A stretch of DNA of 15,338 nucleotides from an uncultured Collinsella sp. (GCA_900552705.1 USAX01000033.1:1-15338); one strand, 5' to 3'; positions 6,548 to 14,502 are shown, numbered from the stretch's first letter. The notes: generated by a model from the sequence alone, not told the origin. Numbers and translations: made by a program.

Positions 6548-6564
6548 TATGTAAACGTATGACA
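6548..6564 (+). promoter_or_regulatory. LacI-type operator in front of the repressor gene
   Basis: TATGTAAACGTATGACA matches the two operators at 7697-7730 (TATGAAAACGATTGACA) at 14 of 17 positions. It lies 20 bases before the repressor start, downstream of a possible -10 (TATGCT, 6535), so bound repressor would block its own gene. Confidence 0.75.
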
Positions 6565-6584
6565 TGTTGATGGGGGAGGGTGCT

Positions 6585-7595
6585 ATGGCTCGCGAGGGCG
6601 CTCGTTCTAAGGATTCTGCTAAGCCTGGCATCAAGGAAGTTGCAGCGGTGGCGGGGGTTTCGCCCACTACGGTATCTCGCGTGCTTAATAATCGCGGCTA
6701 TATTAGCCAAGAAACCCGCGATAAGGTCCATGCCGCGATGGAGCGCATCAACTATACGCCCAACGATATCGCCCGTGCCATGCTCAACGGTCGCCTGAAC
6801 CTTATCGGCATGATCGTTCCCTTTGTGAGCAGCCCGTTCCATGCTCAGGTTGTGCAGGCGGTCGAGCGCACGTTGGCGGAAAACGGCTTTAAGATGTTGC
6901 TGTGCAACAGCGCCAATCGACCCGATCTTGAGCGTTCCTATATTGACATGCTCCGCCGCAATATGGTCGACGGCGTCATCGTCAACTCCCTCAATATCGG
7001 TGCTGAGGCATATGCCGAGATGGGCTTGAGCCTGGTTGGTATCGACTGCGACCTTGGCGAGGCCTCTGTTCAGATTGCGAGCGACAGCTATAGCATCGGC
7101 GAACTTGCCACGCGTCGCTTGATCGATGACGGGTGTTCACGCATCCTGTGCCTGCGCAGCAATAGCCGCATGCGCATGCCTGCCAATAAGCGTACCGATG
7201 CCTACCTCGATGTTGTTGAGCAGGCCGGTTTGCCCGCGCTTGTCCGTGAGGTCGAGTTCGTTAAGCCCGATGACGAAAAGAGCGCGGTCGTTGCGAAGAT
7301 CCTCGATGAGAACCCCGATATTGACGGCATCTTTGCGGGAGACGACACGATGGCGGCCATCTGTCTCAACATTATGAAGCAGCGCGGCTTGAGCGCTCCG
7401 GACGATATTAAGGTCGTGGGCGCGGATGGTGCCCGCCGCACTATGACGTTTATGCCTGACTTAACAACCGTACGCCAAGATATCGATCGCATCGGAGAGC
7501 TCGCGGCGCAATCCATCATCGCTCTTGTTAACGGCGATAATCCTGAATCGAATATCAAGCTCCCCGTTGAACTCATTGAGGGCAAAACCGCGTAG
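6585..7595 (+). CDS. LacI-family sugar repressor
   Basis: A 336-residue LacI-type regulator. The N-terminal helix-turn-helix is IKEVAAVAGVSPTTVSRVLN (16-35), followed by the hinge region ending ARAMLNGRLNLIGMIVP, and a periplasmic-binding-protein-like sugar-sensing domain to the end (IFAGDDTMAA, VVGADGARR and DLTTVRQD are typical landmarks). The ATG at 6585 is chosen over the in-frame ATGs upstream because GGAGG lies 5 bases before it. It precedes the GH32/PTS genes, and matching operator copies occur in front of both, so it most likely represses the sugar genes and itself until a sugar phosphate or fructoside binds. The ligand is not deducible from sequence. ScrR is a plausible functional counterpart, not a proven one. 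Confidence 0.92.
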   Translation: MAREGARSKDSAKPGIKEVAAVAGVSPTTVSRVLNNRGYISQETRDKVHAAMERINYTPNDIARAMLNGRLNLIGMIVPFVSSPFHAQVVQAVERTLAENGFKMLLCNSANRPDLERSYIDMLRRNMVDGVIVNSLNIGAEAYAEMGLSLVGIDCDLGEASVQIASDSYSIGELATRRLIDDGCSRILCLRSNSRMRMPANKRTDAYLDVVEQAGLPALVREVEFVKPDDEKSAVVAKILDENPDIDGIFAGDDTMAAICLNIMKQRGLSAPDDIKVVGADGARRTMTFMPDLTTVRQDIDRIGELAAQSIIALVNGDNPESNIKLPVELIEGKTA

Positions 7596-7651
7596 TTCAT
7601 CCCGTGCCAAAAGAATTCCTCAAACGCCTCTGATGACCGTTCGCCGGCATA

Positions 7652-7668
7652 TGTCAACCGTTTGCCGA
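7652..7668 (-). promoter_or_regulatory. reverse-strand copy of the LacI-type operator
   Basis: Read on the minus strand it is TCGGCAAACGGTTGACA, agreeing with the consensus TRTGAAAACGWTTGACA at 13 of 17 positions. It lies 29 bases upstream of the tandem operators, a distance that would allow a DNA loop or cooperative binding. Confidence 0.55.
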
Positions 7669-7696
7669 CGACTGGAACTGCGAAAAGACGTATTGA

Positions 7697-7736
7697 TGTG
7701 AAAACGTTTGACATATGAAAACGATTGACATATCTT
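7697..7736 (+). promoter_or_regulatory. promoter with two abutting LacI-type operators
   Basis: TTGACA (7708-7713) and TATCTT (7731-7736) are separated by exactly 17 bases, a good sigma-70-type promoter for the gene at 7780. Operator TGTGAAAACGTTTGACA (7697-7713) covers the -35 and TATGAAAACGATTGACA (7714-7730) fills the spacer. The two are direct repeats with a 17-bp pitch. Repressor bound here would exclude RNA polymerase. Confidence 0.8.
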
Positions 7737-7779
7737 GCAGTTGTACCGAGTTAGTATCTTGTGGGAAAGGAAGTCTCGG

Positions 7780-9162
7780 ATGCACAAGGTGTATTACCAG
7801 CCTGAGGGAATTTGGGTAGGCGACATCATGCCGTACGGCGAGGACGGCACGTTCTATCTCTATCATCAGCGTGACACGCGTAACCCCGGACCTTTCGGAG
7901 AGCCGTTTGGCTGGGCACTCGCGACGACCAAGGATTTCGTCAACTACAAGGACTTTGGCGAGAGCCTTGAGCGTGGCGGCGACGAGGAAGTCGACCAGTA
8001 TGTTTATGCCGGCACAGTGTTTAAGGTGGGCGACAAGTACCATGCGCTCTACACTGGTTGCAATCGCGATAAGGTCCGCGCGCGCTTGATGAAGCAGGTT
8101 CTTCTTCACGCAACGAGTGACGACGCCGTCAAGTGGGAGAAGAACATCGCCGAGACGCTGCTTCCGCCCCAGGAGGGTTACGATGACCGCAACTGGCGCG
8201 ATCCCTTTGTTCTTTGGGATGAGGAGAACGAAGAGTACATGCTCATCCTCGGCACGCGTGTGGGCGAGGACAAGCGTCTGATGACCGGTCGTCTGGTCAA
8301 GTTCACCTCCAAGGACCTGGATACCTGGGAGTTCCAGGGCGACTGGTGGAATCCGGGCCTGTACACCATGTTCGAGATGCCTGATCTCTTTAAGATGGGC
8401 GACTGGTGGTATCTGGTGTTCTCTGAGTACAGTGATGGCAACAAGACCCGTTACCGCATGTCTCGCTCTATCAACGGTCCTTGGATCACTCCTGCGGACG
8501 ATTCCTTCGATGGCCGCGCGTACTATGCTGCACGTACCGCATTTGACGGCGAGCGCCGCGTTCTCTTTGGTTGGGTTCCTACGCGCGACGAGGGCGGCGA
8601 CCCCAGCTCTTACCTGTGGGGTGGCACTTTTATGCCTCTCGAGATCGTTCAGCGTGCCGACGGAACGCTCGGCACCAAGCTTCCCGACAGCATGCTTGGC
8701 GCCTTTGGCGAGGCTAAGGCAGTCGAGGCCTTTGAGCTTTCGTGCGAGTCGGGCAAGGTCGAGCAGGTGCTCGCCGCGGATGCCGGTTCTACCTATATGC
8801 TCGACGCCGACATCGAGCTCGCCGGTGACGCTGCCGGCTTCTCGGTGAAGCTTGCCGAGGACGCCGAGTCCGGTCTTGCCTATGAGTTCCGCGCCAACCT
8901 GCGTGAGGGCAAACTCGAGTTTACGGCGGCCCCCCAGTATCCGTGGTTCCAGGTCAACAACATGGGCCTCGAGCGTCCGTTGTTCTTTAAGGGCGAGGGC
9001 ACTCACCATGTGCGTCTGGTCGTCGACGACGACATCGCGACCATCTTTGTCGATGATGTTGCGCTCAACGCTCGCTTCTGCAACAAGCAGGGCCAGGGTG
9101 TGGCGCTTACCGTCACCGACGGTGCGCTCAAGTGCGCAAACGCAACGATCGCGTCTCTGTAG
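7780..9162 (+). CDS. atypical GH32 fructosidase-like protein
   Basis: A 460-residue glycoside hydrolase of family 32 with no signal peptide, so cytoplasmic. It has the five-blade propeller landmarks: WVGDIMP (12-18) in the place of the usual WxNDPNG, keeping the Asp (D15) that would be the nucleophile; WRDPF (R140-D141-P142); FEMPD (E199 as acid/base) in place of WECPD; and YYAARTAFD (248-256) in place of FYAxQ. A beta-sandwich C-terminal domain follows (about 310-460), ending in a typical GH32 concanavalin-like fold. The ATG at 7780 has AAAGGAAG 6 bases upstream; an upstream TTG would lie inside the promoter. First gene of the LacI-controlled unit, 45 bases ahead of the PTS permease. The divergent substrate motifs suggest a fructoside other than plain sucrose phosphate; the exact substrate is unknown. 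Confidence 0.85.
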   Translation: MHKVYYQPEGIWVGDIMPYGEDGTFYLYHQRDTRNPGPFGEPFGWALATTKDFVNYKDFGESLERGGDEEVDQYVYAGTVFKVGDKYHALYTGCNRDKVRARLMKQVLLHATSDDAVKWEKNIAETLLPPQEGYDDRNWRDPFVLWDEENEEYMLILGTRVGEDKRLMTGRLVKFTSKDLDTWEFQGDWWNPGLYTMFEMPDLFKMGDWWYLVFSEYSDGNKTRYRMSRSINGPWITPADDSFDGRAYYAARTAFDGERRVLFGWVPTRDEGGDPSSYLWGGTFMPLEIVQRADGTLGTKLPDSMLGAFGEAKAVEAFELSCESGKVEQVLAADAGSTYMLDADIELAGDAAGFSVKLAEDAESGLAYEFRANLREGKLEFTAAPQYPWFQVNNMGLERPLFFKGEGTHHVRLVVDDDIATIFVDDVALNARFCNKQGQGVALTVTDGALKCANATIASL

Positions 9163-9207
9163 CGGCAACGAACCGTTTTATGATTTAGAAAAGGAATGGA
9201 GAGGAAC

Positions 9208-10659
9208 ATGGACTACAAGGCAGTGTCCCAGCAAGTCGTCGACAACGTCGGCGGACTGGAGAACATCGAGGGCGCCACGCATTGCGTGACCCGTCTGCGT
9301 CTGGTGCTCAAGGATACGAGCAAATACAACAAGGCCGAGCTCGAGAACATCGATGGCGTCAAGGGCGTGCTGTACAACAGCGGCCAGCTCATGATCATCT
9401 TCGGTACCGGTACCGTCAACAAGGTTTACGATGAGTTTATGGCTCTGACGGGCGTTAAGGAGATCAGTGCTTCCGAGGTCAAGGGCGCCGAGGCGGACAA
9501 GAAGGGCAAGTTCTTCTCGGTCCTCAAGGTATTCTCGGATATCTTTATCCCCATCATTCCTGCCTTCGTCGGCGCTGCAATCATCATCGGCCTTAAGTCG
9601 CTGATCGTTGCCAACGGCCTCTTTGGCATGGAAGGCAGCCTCGCCGATCACAGCGAGTTCCTCAAGAACCTCGCAAGCTTCTTTGCCATTATCGCCACCA
9701 CGTTCGACTACCTGCCTGTCCTGGTTATGTACAGCGCGGTCAAGCGTTTTGGCGGTAACCCGATCCTGGGCATCCTCGTCGGTATCGTCATGGTTCACCC
9801 GAGCCTTATGAACCGCAACACGTTCGTTATGGACCCGACGGGTGCTGAGTACTGGAACTTTGGTCCGCTATCCATTCCCATGGTTGCTTTCCAGGGCGGC
9901 GTGTTCCCTGCAATCCTGACTGCCTGGTTTATGGCCAAGGTCGAAAAGATTGCCCAGAAGTACATCCCCGAGGTCGTTTCGTTCGTCTTTGTCCCGACCG
10001 TTACCCTGATTCTTGCTAACGTCGCCCTGTTCACCGTGTTCGGCCCGCTCGGCAACCTGATCGGCGACGTCCTCGGCGGCGTAATCGATATCCTGTACAA
10101 CAGGATGGGCGTCTTTGGTGCCTTTGTCTTCGCCGCGTTCCTGCAGCCGCTTGTCGTTACCGGTACGCATCAGTTCATCCAGGGTATCGAGGCAAACCTC
10201 GTCGCCACGACTGGCTTCAACTACATCCAGGCCATCTGGTCGGTTTCCATTATCGCCCAGGGCGGCGGCGCCATCGGCATGTACCTCATTCATAAGAAGC
10301 ATTCCAAAGAGCGCAACATCTGCATGTCGTCCTTTATCCCGACGCTGGTCGGAATCTCCGAGCCCGCTATCTTCGCTGCAAACATGCGCTACTCGATCAT
10401 CCCGTTCATCTGCGCTTGCATCGGTGCAGGCTGCGGCGGTGCCTTCGTGAAGCTCTTTGAGGTGCGCGCCATCGGTCAGGGTCTGACCGGCGTGCTTGGC
10501 CTGCTCATCGTCACGCCCGAGACGCTCATGTGGTATGTGGCTGGCAATCTCATCGCCTTTATCGTGCCGATCGTCTTGATCTTTGCCTACAACAAGGCAA
10601 AGGGCGTGCCGACCACTGATGAAGAGGGCGCTGGCGCTGGCTTCGATGTCAGCTTCTAG
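9208..10659 (+). CDS. PTS sugar permease EIIBC, sucrose-type
   Basis: A 483-residue Glc-family PTS permease. Residues 1-80 are the EIIB domain, with the phosphorylated Cys26 in ATHCVTRLR. From about residue 95 (VFSDIFIPIIPAFVGAAIIIG) comes the EIIC domain of about ten helices; VGIVMVHPSLM, TGTHQFIQGIE and LVGISEPAIFAANMR are EIIC hallmarks, the His and Glu of GISEP-type motifs being sugar-site residues. There is no EIIA domain, so it must accept phosphate from a separate EIIA encoded elsewhere. It imports and phosphorylates a sugar, and the flanking GH32 genes make sucrose or another fructoside the best guess; trehalose-type EII are close relatives. The start at 9208 is preferred over the ATG at 9196 because GGAGAGG precedes it by a few bases. 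Confidence 0.9.
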   Translation: MDYKAVSQQVVDNVGGLENIEGATHCVTRLRLVLKDTSKYNKAELENIDGVKGVLYNSGQLMIIFGTGTVNKVYDEFMALTGVKEISASEVKGAEADKKGKFFSVLKVFSDIFIPIIPAFVGAAIIIGLKSLIVANGLFGMEGSLADHSEFLKNLASFFAIIATTFDYLPVLVMYSAVKRFGGNPILGILVGIVMVHPSLMNRNTFVMDPTGAEYWNFGPLSIPMVAFQGGVFPAILTAWFMAKVEKIAQKYIPEVVSFVFVPTVTLILANVALFTVFGPLGNLIGDVLGGVIDILYNRMGVFGAFVFAAFLQPLVVTGTHQFIQGIEANLVATTGFNYIQAIWSVSIIAQGGGAIGMYLIHKKHSKERNICMSSFIPTLVGISEPAIFAANMRYSIIPFICACIGAGCGGAFVKLFEVRAIGQGLTGVLGLLIVTPETLMWYVAGNLIAFIVPIVLIFAYNKAKGVPTTDEEGAGAGFDVSF

Positions 10660-10698
10660 TTGAGCCGTTCAGCGTAATCTGAGGATAAGTCCATTTGA

Positions 10699-10737
10699 GG
10701 AAGGGCGTTCGGCTCGTGTGAGTCGAGCGTCCTTTCC
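10699..10737 (+). repeat. stem-loop between the permease and hydrolase genes
   Basis: As RNA, 10699-10715 pairs with 10720-10737 along 17 pairs, including three G-U wobbles and one bulged A, around the tetraloop GUGU. It is not followed by a U-run, so rather than terminating it may slow or process the transcript and lower or protect expression of the hydrolase. Confidence 0.6.
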
Positions 10738-10754
10738 CATAGACGAGAAGGTCA

Positions 10755-12203
10755 ATGGCGATGTTTAATCAAAAAAACAAGGTGATGCGTGCGGACTATG
10801 AGCAGTGGCGAGCTGGACAGGATGAGACGGCGGCTCGCATCGCGTCCGACCCCGATAGGCTTTTGTTCCATGTGGAGCCTGAGCTTGGCTGGCTCAACGA
10901 CCCCAACGGTTTGGTTCAGATTGGTGATACGTATCACATCTATCATCAATACGATCCGTTCGATGCTGCGCATGGCGGTCCAGTGCTTTGGAACCATCTG
11001 ACGACAAAGGATTTTGTGACGTACGAGAATCGCGGCCCCGTGTTGTTCCCCGATTCCGATTTGGATTCGAGTGGAGCGTATTCTGGTTCTGCCTTTGTAC
11101 GTGATGGCAAGATTCACTACTTCTATACCGGCAACGTTAAGCATTTTGACCGCGATGATTACGACTACGTGTTGACGGGCCGTGAGCAAAACCAGATTCA
11201 TATGGTTGCCGAGAATCCCGACGAATTGGGCGAGAAGCGCATAGCTGTTGGGCCGGTCGATTACCCCGACGATATCGGTACGCACGTGCGCGACCCCAAG
11301 ATCCTTGAACACGACGGTATCTACTACATGGTTCTCGGCGCTCGTACGAAAGACGATCGCGGGTGCGTGCTTGTCTATACCTCGCGCAATCTTGAGGACT
11401 GGAGCTATGCGACGCGCATTGAGTTGGACGAGAAGTTTGGCTTTATGTGGGAGTGCCCCGATCTGTTTGAGCTCGATGGCGAGCTTATTCTCGTTTGCTG
11501 TCCGCAGGGTGTGCCTGCCGATGGTTGGCATTACCGCAATCCGCATCAGTGCGTGTGGTTCTCCATCGAGGCCGATTGGGAGGCGCCGAGCTTTAAAATC
11601 GTCGGGCAGGGCATGCCCCCGATGGTCGATGCCGGTTTTGATTTCTATGCTCCGCAGTCCTTTGAGGATACTGCAGGCCGGCGTTTGATGATCGGATGGT
11701 CGGGTTGCCCCGACGCGACGGCAGAAAACCCGACGGTGGCGCGCGGGTGGCAGTGCGCGTTGACGGTGCCGCGAGAGCTGAGCATACGCGATGGTAAGCT
11801 CTGCCAGCGGCCGGCGCACGAGATTGAGAGGATGCGCGGTGACTGCGTTCGCGCGATAGGCGGTGAAACCGTTGAGGAGCCGGGCCGCCTGTTTGATCTT
11901 GTGGTTTCCTGCGAGGGCGCCAAGATGGTCGAGCTCGAAATCCGCAAGGGTGTCTTTGTGCGCTATGCAGACGGGATGCTTACCCTCGACATGGGTGACG
12001 AAGGCTATGGGCGCGACCAGAGGTCGATTGAGCTCAGCGAGCTTCGCGACCTGCGCGTGCTTTCGGACACTACGATGGTCGAGATTTTTGCAAATGGCGG
12101 CGAGGCGGCACTTACGAGCCGTACCTATTCGCCGGCGGTTCCGGCGATGGAGCTGCACGCCGAGGGCGCGGCATCGATGAATTTCTACCGCCTCGCGCAT
12201 TAA
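10755..12203 (+). CDS. scrB: GH32 sucrose(-6-phosphate) hydrolase
   Basis: A 482-residue GH32 enzyme with all canonical motifs: WLNDPNG (nucleophile D49), SGSAF (111-114 region), RDPK (R179-D180-P181, transition-state stabiliser), WECPD (E233, acid/base) and FYAPQ (297-301). It has the usual ScrB length, and no signal peptide, so it acts in the cytoplasm. It cleaves sucrose-6-phosphate brought in by the PTS to glucose-6-phosphate and fructose, or other beta-fructosides; the symbol is by family and context. It follows the EIIBC gene by 95 bases that contain a stem-loop. Start: ATG 10755, or the in-frame ATG at 10761, which is better spaced from GAGAAGG. A fructokinase for the released fructose is not in the window. 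Confidence 0.92.
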   Translation: MAMFNQKNKVMRADYEQWRAGQDETAARIASDPDRLLFHVEPELGWLNDPNGLVQIGDTYHIYHQYDPFDAAHGGPVLWNHLTTKDFVTYENRGPVLFPDSDLDSSGAYSGSAFVRDGKIHYFYTGNVKHFDRDDYDYVLTGREQNQIHMVAENPDELGEKRIAVGPVDYPDDIGTHVRDPKILEHDGIYYMVLGARTKDDRGCVLVYTSRNLEDWSYATRIELDEKFGFMWECPDLFELDGELILVCCPQGVPADGWHYRNPHQCVWFSIEADWEAPSFKIVGQGMPPMVDAGFDFYAPQSFEDTAGRRLMIGWSGCPDATAENPTVARGWQCALTVPRELSIRDGKLCQRPAHEIERMRGDCVRAIGGETVEEPGRLFDLVVSCEGAKMVELEIRKGVFVRYADGMLTLDMGDEGYGRDQRSIELSELRDLRVLSDTTMVEIFANGGEAALTSRTYSPAVPAMELHAEGAASMNFYRLAH

Positions 12204-12480
12204 CCGTGTGTGGAGCACGATTGGACTTGCTGGGCGGAATGTGTCGCAGTTGCCGCAGCGAACTACCGTTTATCGCGTATAGCGACCGTTTGCGGAGTAA
12301 GTAACACTTAGTAATAAACCGTGTAGAATCTCAGATTAGCACGGAGTTTTTCCAGGGAGACGCTGTCCTTTGTTGTGTGCAAGGGGCGGCGTCTCTTTGG
12401 CGCTCTGCCGCCGTTGTGCAACAGTGCGGCGGCGCGTGCCATGTATTGAAAAGCCAATGTCGAGATGGGTCGTGATGATA
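12204..12480 (+). promoter_or_regulatory. intergenic region and structured leader before degV
   Basis: 277 bases with no convincing gene. A direct repeat ACCGTTT occurs at 12265 and 12285 (20-bp pitch), the second within a sequence resembling the reverse-strand sugar operator at 7652. TAGAAT at 12324 could be a -10, but no good -35 lies in place. Downstream GAGACGC (12357-12363) can pair with GCGTCTC, and GGCGGC with GCCGCC, so the leader RNA would be well folded. No known riboswitch was recognised. Confidence 0.35.
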
Positions 12481-13335
12481 ATGGGCAAGTACGTAATCGT
12501 GGTTGAATCTGGTTCGGATGTAACGCCAGAGCTTTGCGAGCGCTACGGCATCGTGCGTGTGCCCATGCATGTCACGATTGGTGACGAGACTGTCGAGGAC
12601 GGCTCGATCGATCCGCTCGAGATTTATTCGCGCTGCAACGAGTTTGGCGTGATGCCCAAGACCAGCGGCTGTGCGCCGGCAGATTTCTCCCGCGTGTACG
12701 ACCGCATCCATGCCGAACAGCCCGACGCGACCATTTTGCATCTTGCATATTCCGAGGCCACGACCTGTTCGCATCAGTCCTCGAAGATTGCGGCCCAGGG
12801 GCGCGACTACGTGTTCTCCATGGACACGCGCTTTGTCTCGGTGGGCCAGTCGCTCGTTGTCGTCGAGACCGCCAAATACATCGAGGCTCACCCAGATGCC
12901 ACCGTTGACGAAATTTTCGCCTTCACCAATTCGGTGATGGACCGCGTGCTGCTGGGTTTTGTTCCTACCGACCTTGCCTTCCTTAAGGCAGGCGGTCGCT
13001 TGTCCAACGTCGCGTTCCTAGGCGCCCATCTGCTCAAGATTAAGCCCTGTATCGAGGTGACGGGCGGCAAGTTCGTGGCGACTAAGAAGTTCCGCGGCTC
13101 TATGCTCAAGTGCGCCCGCGCCTTTATTGACCACATGGTTGCGAAGGGCGAGATTGACTACTCGCACATTGGCCTGGCGTATTCGGTGGGCCTTTCCGAG
13201 GAGCTGCGCGACGACATGGAAGTCTATGCACACGACATGGGCTTTAAGGACGTTACTTGGACTCAGGTCGGCGGCGTCATCTCGAGCCATTGCGGCCCGA
13301 CCGCCTTCGGTGCGGTGCTTACGCTTAAAGCGTAA
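12481..13335 (+). CDS. DegV-family fatty-acid-binding protein
   Basis: A 284-residue DegV protein. It starts MGKYVIVVESGSDVTPEL and shows PMHVTIGDE, KTSGCAPADF (about 59-68, the lipid head-group site), FLKAGGRLSN (about 161-170), KIKPCIEV and, near the end, GGVISSHCGPTAFG, all landmarks of the family; the usual Thr after SH is Cys here. Family members bind a fatty acid and, as FakB, present it to the FakA kinase for phospholipid synthesis; which lipid this one binds is unknown. FakA is not in the window. The start is uncertain: ATG 12475 or 12481, each with only a weak ribosome binding site (GGGT); longer upstream extensions do not resemble DegV. Same strand as the sugar genes but 277 bases away, so probably a separate unit. 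Confidence 0.9.
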   Translation: MGKYVIVVESGSDVTPELCERYGIVRVPMHVTIGDETVEDGSIDPLEIYSRCNEFGVMPKTSGCAPADFSRVYDRIHAEQPDATILHLAYSEATTCSHQSSKIAAQGRDYVFSMDTRFVSVGQSLVVVETAKYIEAHPDATVDEIFAFTNSVMDRVLLGFVPTDLAFLKAGGRLSNVAFLGAHLLKIKPCIEVTGGKFVATKKFRGSMLKCARAFIDHMVAKGEIDYSHIGLAYSVGLSEELRDDMEVYAHDMGFKDVTWTQVGGVISSHCGPTAFGAVLTLKA

Positions 13336-13527
13336 AGGCTGCAAACGAACATTTTCTCGCTTTCGCGAGTGCTCAGCAGCCATATGATCGATATAAGTCC
13401 CTGCCATGGCGGTAGGGGGCAGATTGAAGCATGCCACTCTGGCCCGAGACGTTTAAACGCAAGCGTATGGGCTAGAATGGCTCTGGCATTTATGTAGCTA
13501 AAACCAAAGAGAGGCAAGGTAGCGGGA

Positions 13528-14346
13528 ATGGCTGAGATGACGCTCGAGGGCGTGGACGCTCGTCCCGAGGACTCCACGTTTGCTCTGGGCCGCGTACATT
13601 CGATCGAGACGATGGGAACGGTCGATGGTCCCGGCATTCGCTTTGTGGTATTTGTCCAAGGTTGCCCCATGCGCTGCGCGTATTGTCACAATCCCGATAC
13701 CTGGTCAGTTAAAGGCGGCACCATGGTGACCGTCGAGCACCTTATGGACGAGTTCCAGAGCAACCATGAGTTCTATCGCAGCGGCGGCATTACGGTTTCG
13801 GGTGGCGAGCCGCTTCTACAGCCCGAGTTTTTGGCCGATCTGTTCCGTGCAATGCACAACAACCCCGATGGCCGCGTGCATACCTGCCTTGATAGCTGCG
13901 GCTATGCGTTCGATCCCAACCACCCCGAGAAGTTCGATGCTGTGCTCAACGAGACCGATATGGTGCTGCTCGACATTAAGCATGCCGATCCCGTCGAGCA
14001 TAAAAAGCTGACCGGTTGCGATTCCGCACGCATTCTGGCGTTTGGTGATGAGCTGGCGCGTCGCAAGATTAAGGTTGTTATTCGCCACGTGGTGGTGCCG
14101 GGTATCACCGATACGGTGGAAGAATGCGAGAAGCTCGGTCGCCTGATTGCCCCGTGGCATAACGTGGTCGGCCTGGAGATGCTGCCGTATCACACGATGG
14201 GTGTCGTCAAGTACGAGCAACTGGGCATTCCCTATAAGCTCGAGGGCGTGCCCCAGATGGATACCGCGCGCATGCCCGAGCTGCGCAACGCCGTCATGAC
14301 GGGCATGAAAAAGCGCCGCGCGGAACTCAAAAACGCCATCGGATAG
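13528..14346 (+). CDS. pflA: pyruvate formate-lyase activating enzyme (radical SAM)
   Basis: A 272-residue radical-SAM enzyme. The iron-sulphur cluster motif CxxxCxxC is CPMRCAYC (Cys46, Cys50, Cys53), preceded by the typical GTVDGPGIRF and followed by HNPDTW; SGGEPLLQPEF (91-101) is the SAM-binding GGE motif. It uses S-adenosylmethionine to make the stable glycyl radical in pyruvate formate-lyase. The N-terminus is about 20 residues longer than that of E. coli PflA (246 residues). Its target glycine here is Gly58 of the small subunit encoded at 6032, not a residue in PflB itself. It lies about 7.2 kb from the pfl operon, with the sugar locus and degV between. TAGAAT at 13473 is a possible -10. 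The start ATG has AAGG 8 bases upstream. Confidence 0.94.
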   Translation: MAEMTLEGVDARPEDSTFALGRVHSIETMGTVDGPGIRFVVFVQGCPMRCAYCHNPDTWSVKGGTMVTVEHLMDEFQSNHEFYRSGGITVSGGEPLLQPEFLADLFRAMHNNPDGRVHTCLDSCGYAFDPNHPEKFDAVLNETDMVLLDIKHADPVEHKKLTGCDSARILAFGDELARRKIKVVIRHVVVPGITDTVEECEKLGRLIAPWHNVVGLEMLPYHTMGVVKYEQLGIPYKLEGVPQMDTARMPELRNAVMTGMKKRRAELKNAIG

Positions 14347-14360
14347 CGTGCCATATTCGC

Positions 14361-14402
14361 TCCCCAAAGGCACTCATTGGGGACAGACTTAAATGAGTGC
14401 CC
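14361..14402. repeat. REP-like inverted repeat with GGGGACAGACTT core
   Basis: GGCACTCATT (14369-14378) and AATGAGTGCC (14392-14401) are exact 10-bp inverted repeats around GGGGACAGACTTA. A GGGGACAG-type core is familiar from dispersed intergenic repeats in several bacteria. Located 15-20 bases after pflA, it could also act as a weak terminator. Confidence 0.6.
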
Positions 14403-14439
14403 CTGGGCACCAAGTTGATTGCCAAAGAGCCCCGTCAAG

Positions 14440-14502
14440 TTGCGGTGGAATAGTTCTTGTTTTTCGGCTTATGCCGCCCAAATAGGAACTATTCCACCGC
14501 AA
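14440..14502. repeat. 63-bp near-perfect hairpin
   Basis: TTGCGGTGGAATAGTTC (14440-14456) and GAACTATTCCACCGCAA (14486-14502) are exact 17-bp inverted repeats. Inward the pairing continues with wobbles and A-T pairs and ends in CGGC-TTAT-GCCG. It codes for nothing. A bidirectional terminator or a small dispersed palindromic element are both possible. Confidence 0.75.

Noticed and set aside
7654..9168. A 504-codon minus-strand frame opposite the first GH32 gene (and a 488-codon one opposite the second, 10752-12218)
   Set aside because: Both are antisense to clear GH32 genes and have no recognisable motifs or ribosome binding sites.
9196..9207. An upstream start codon for the PTS permease gene
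   Set aside because: The ATG at 9208 has the ribosome binding site GGAGAGG directly before it, which lies inside the extra codons of the longer version.
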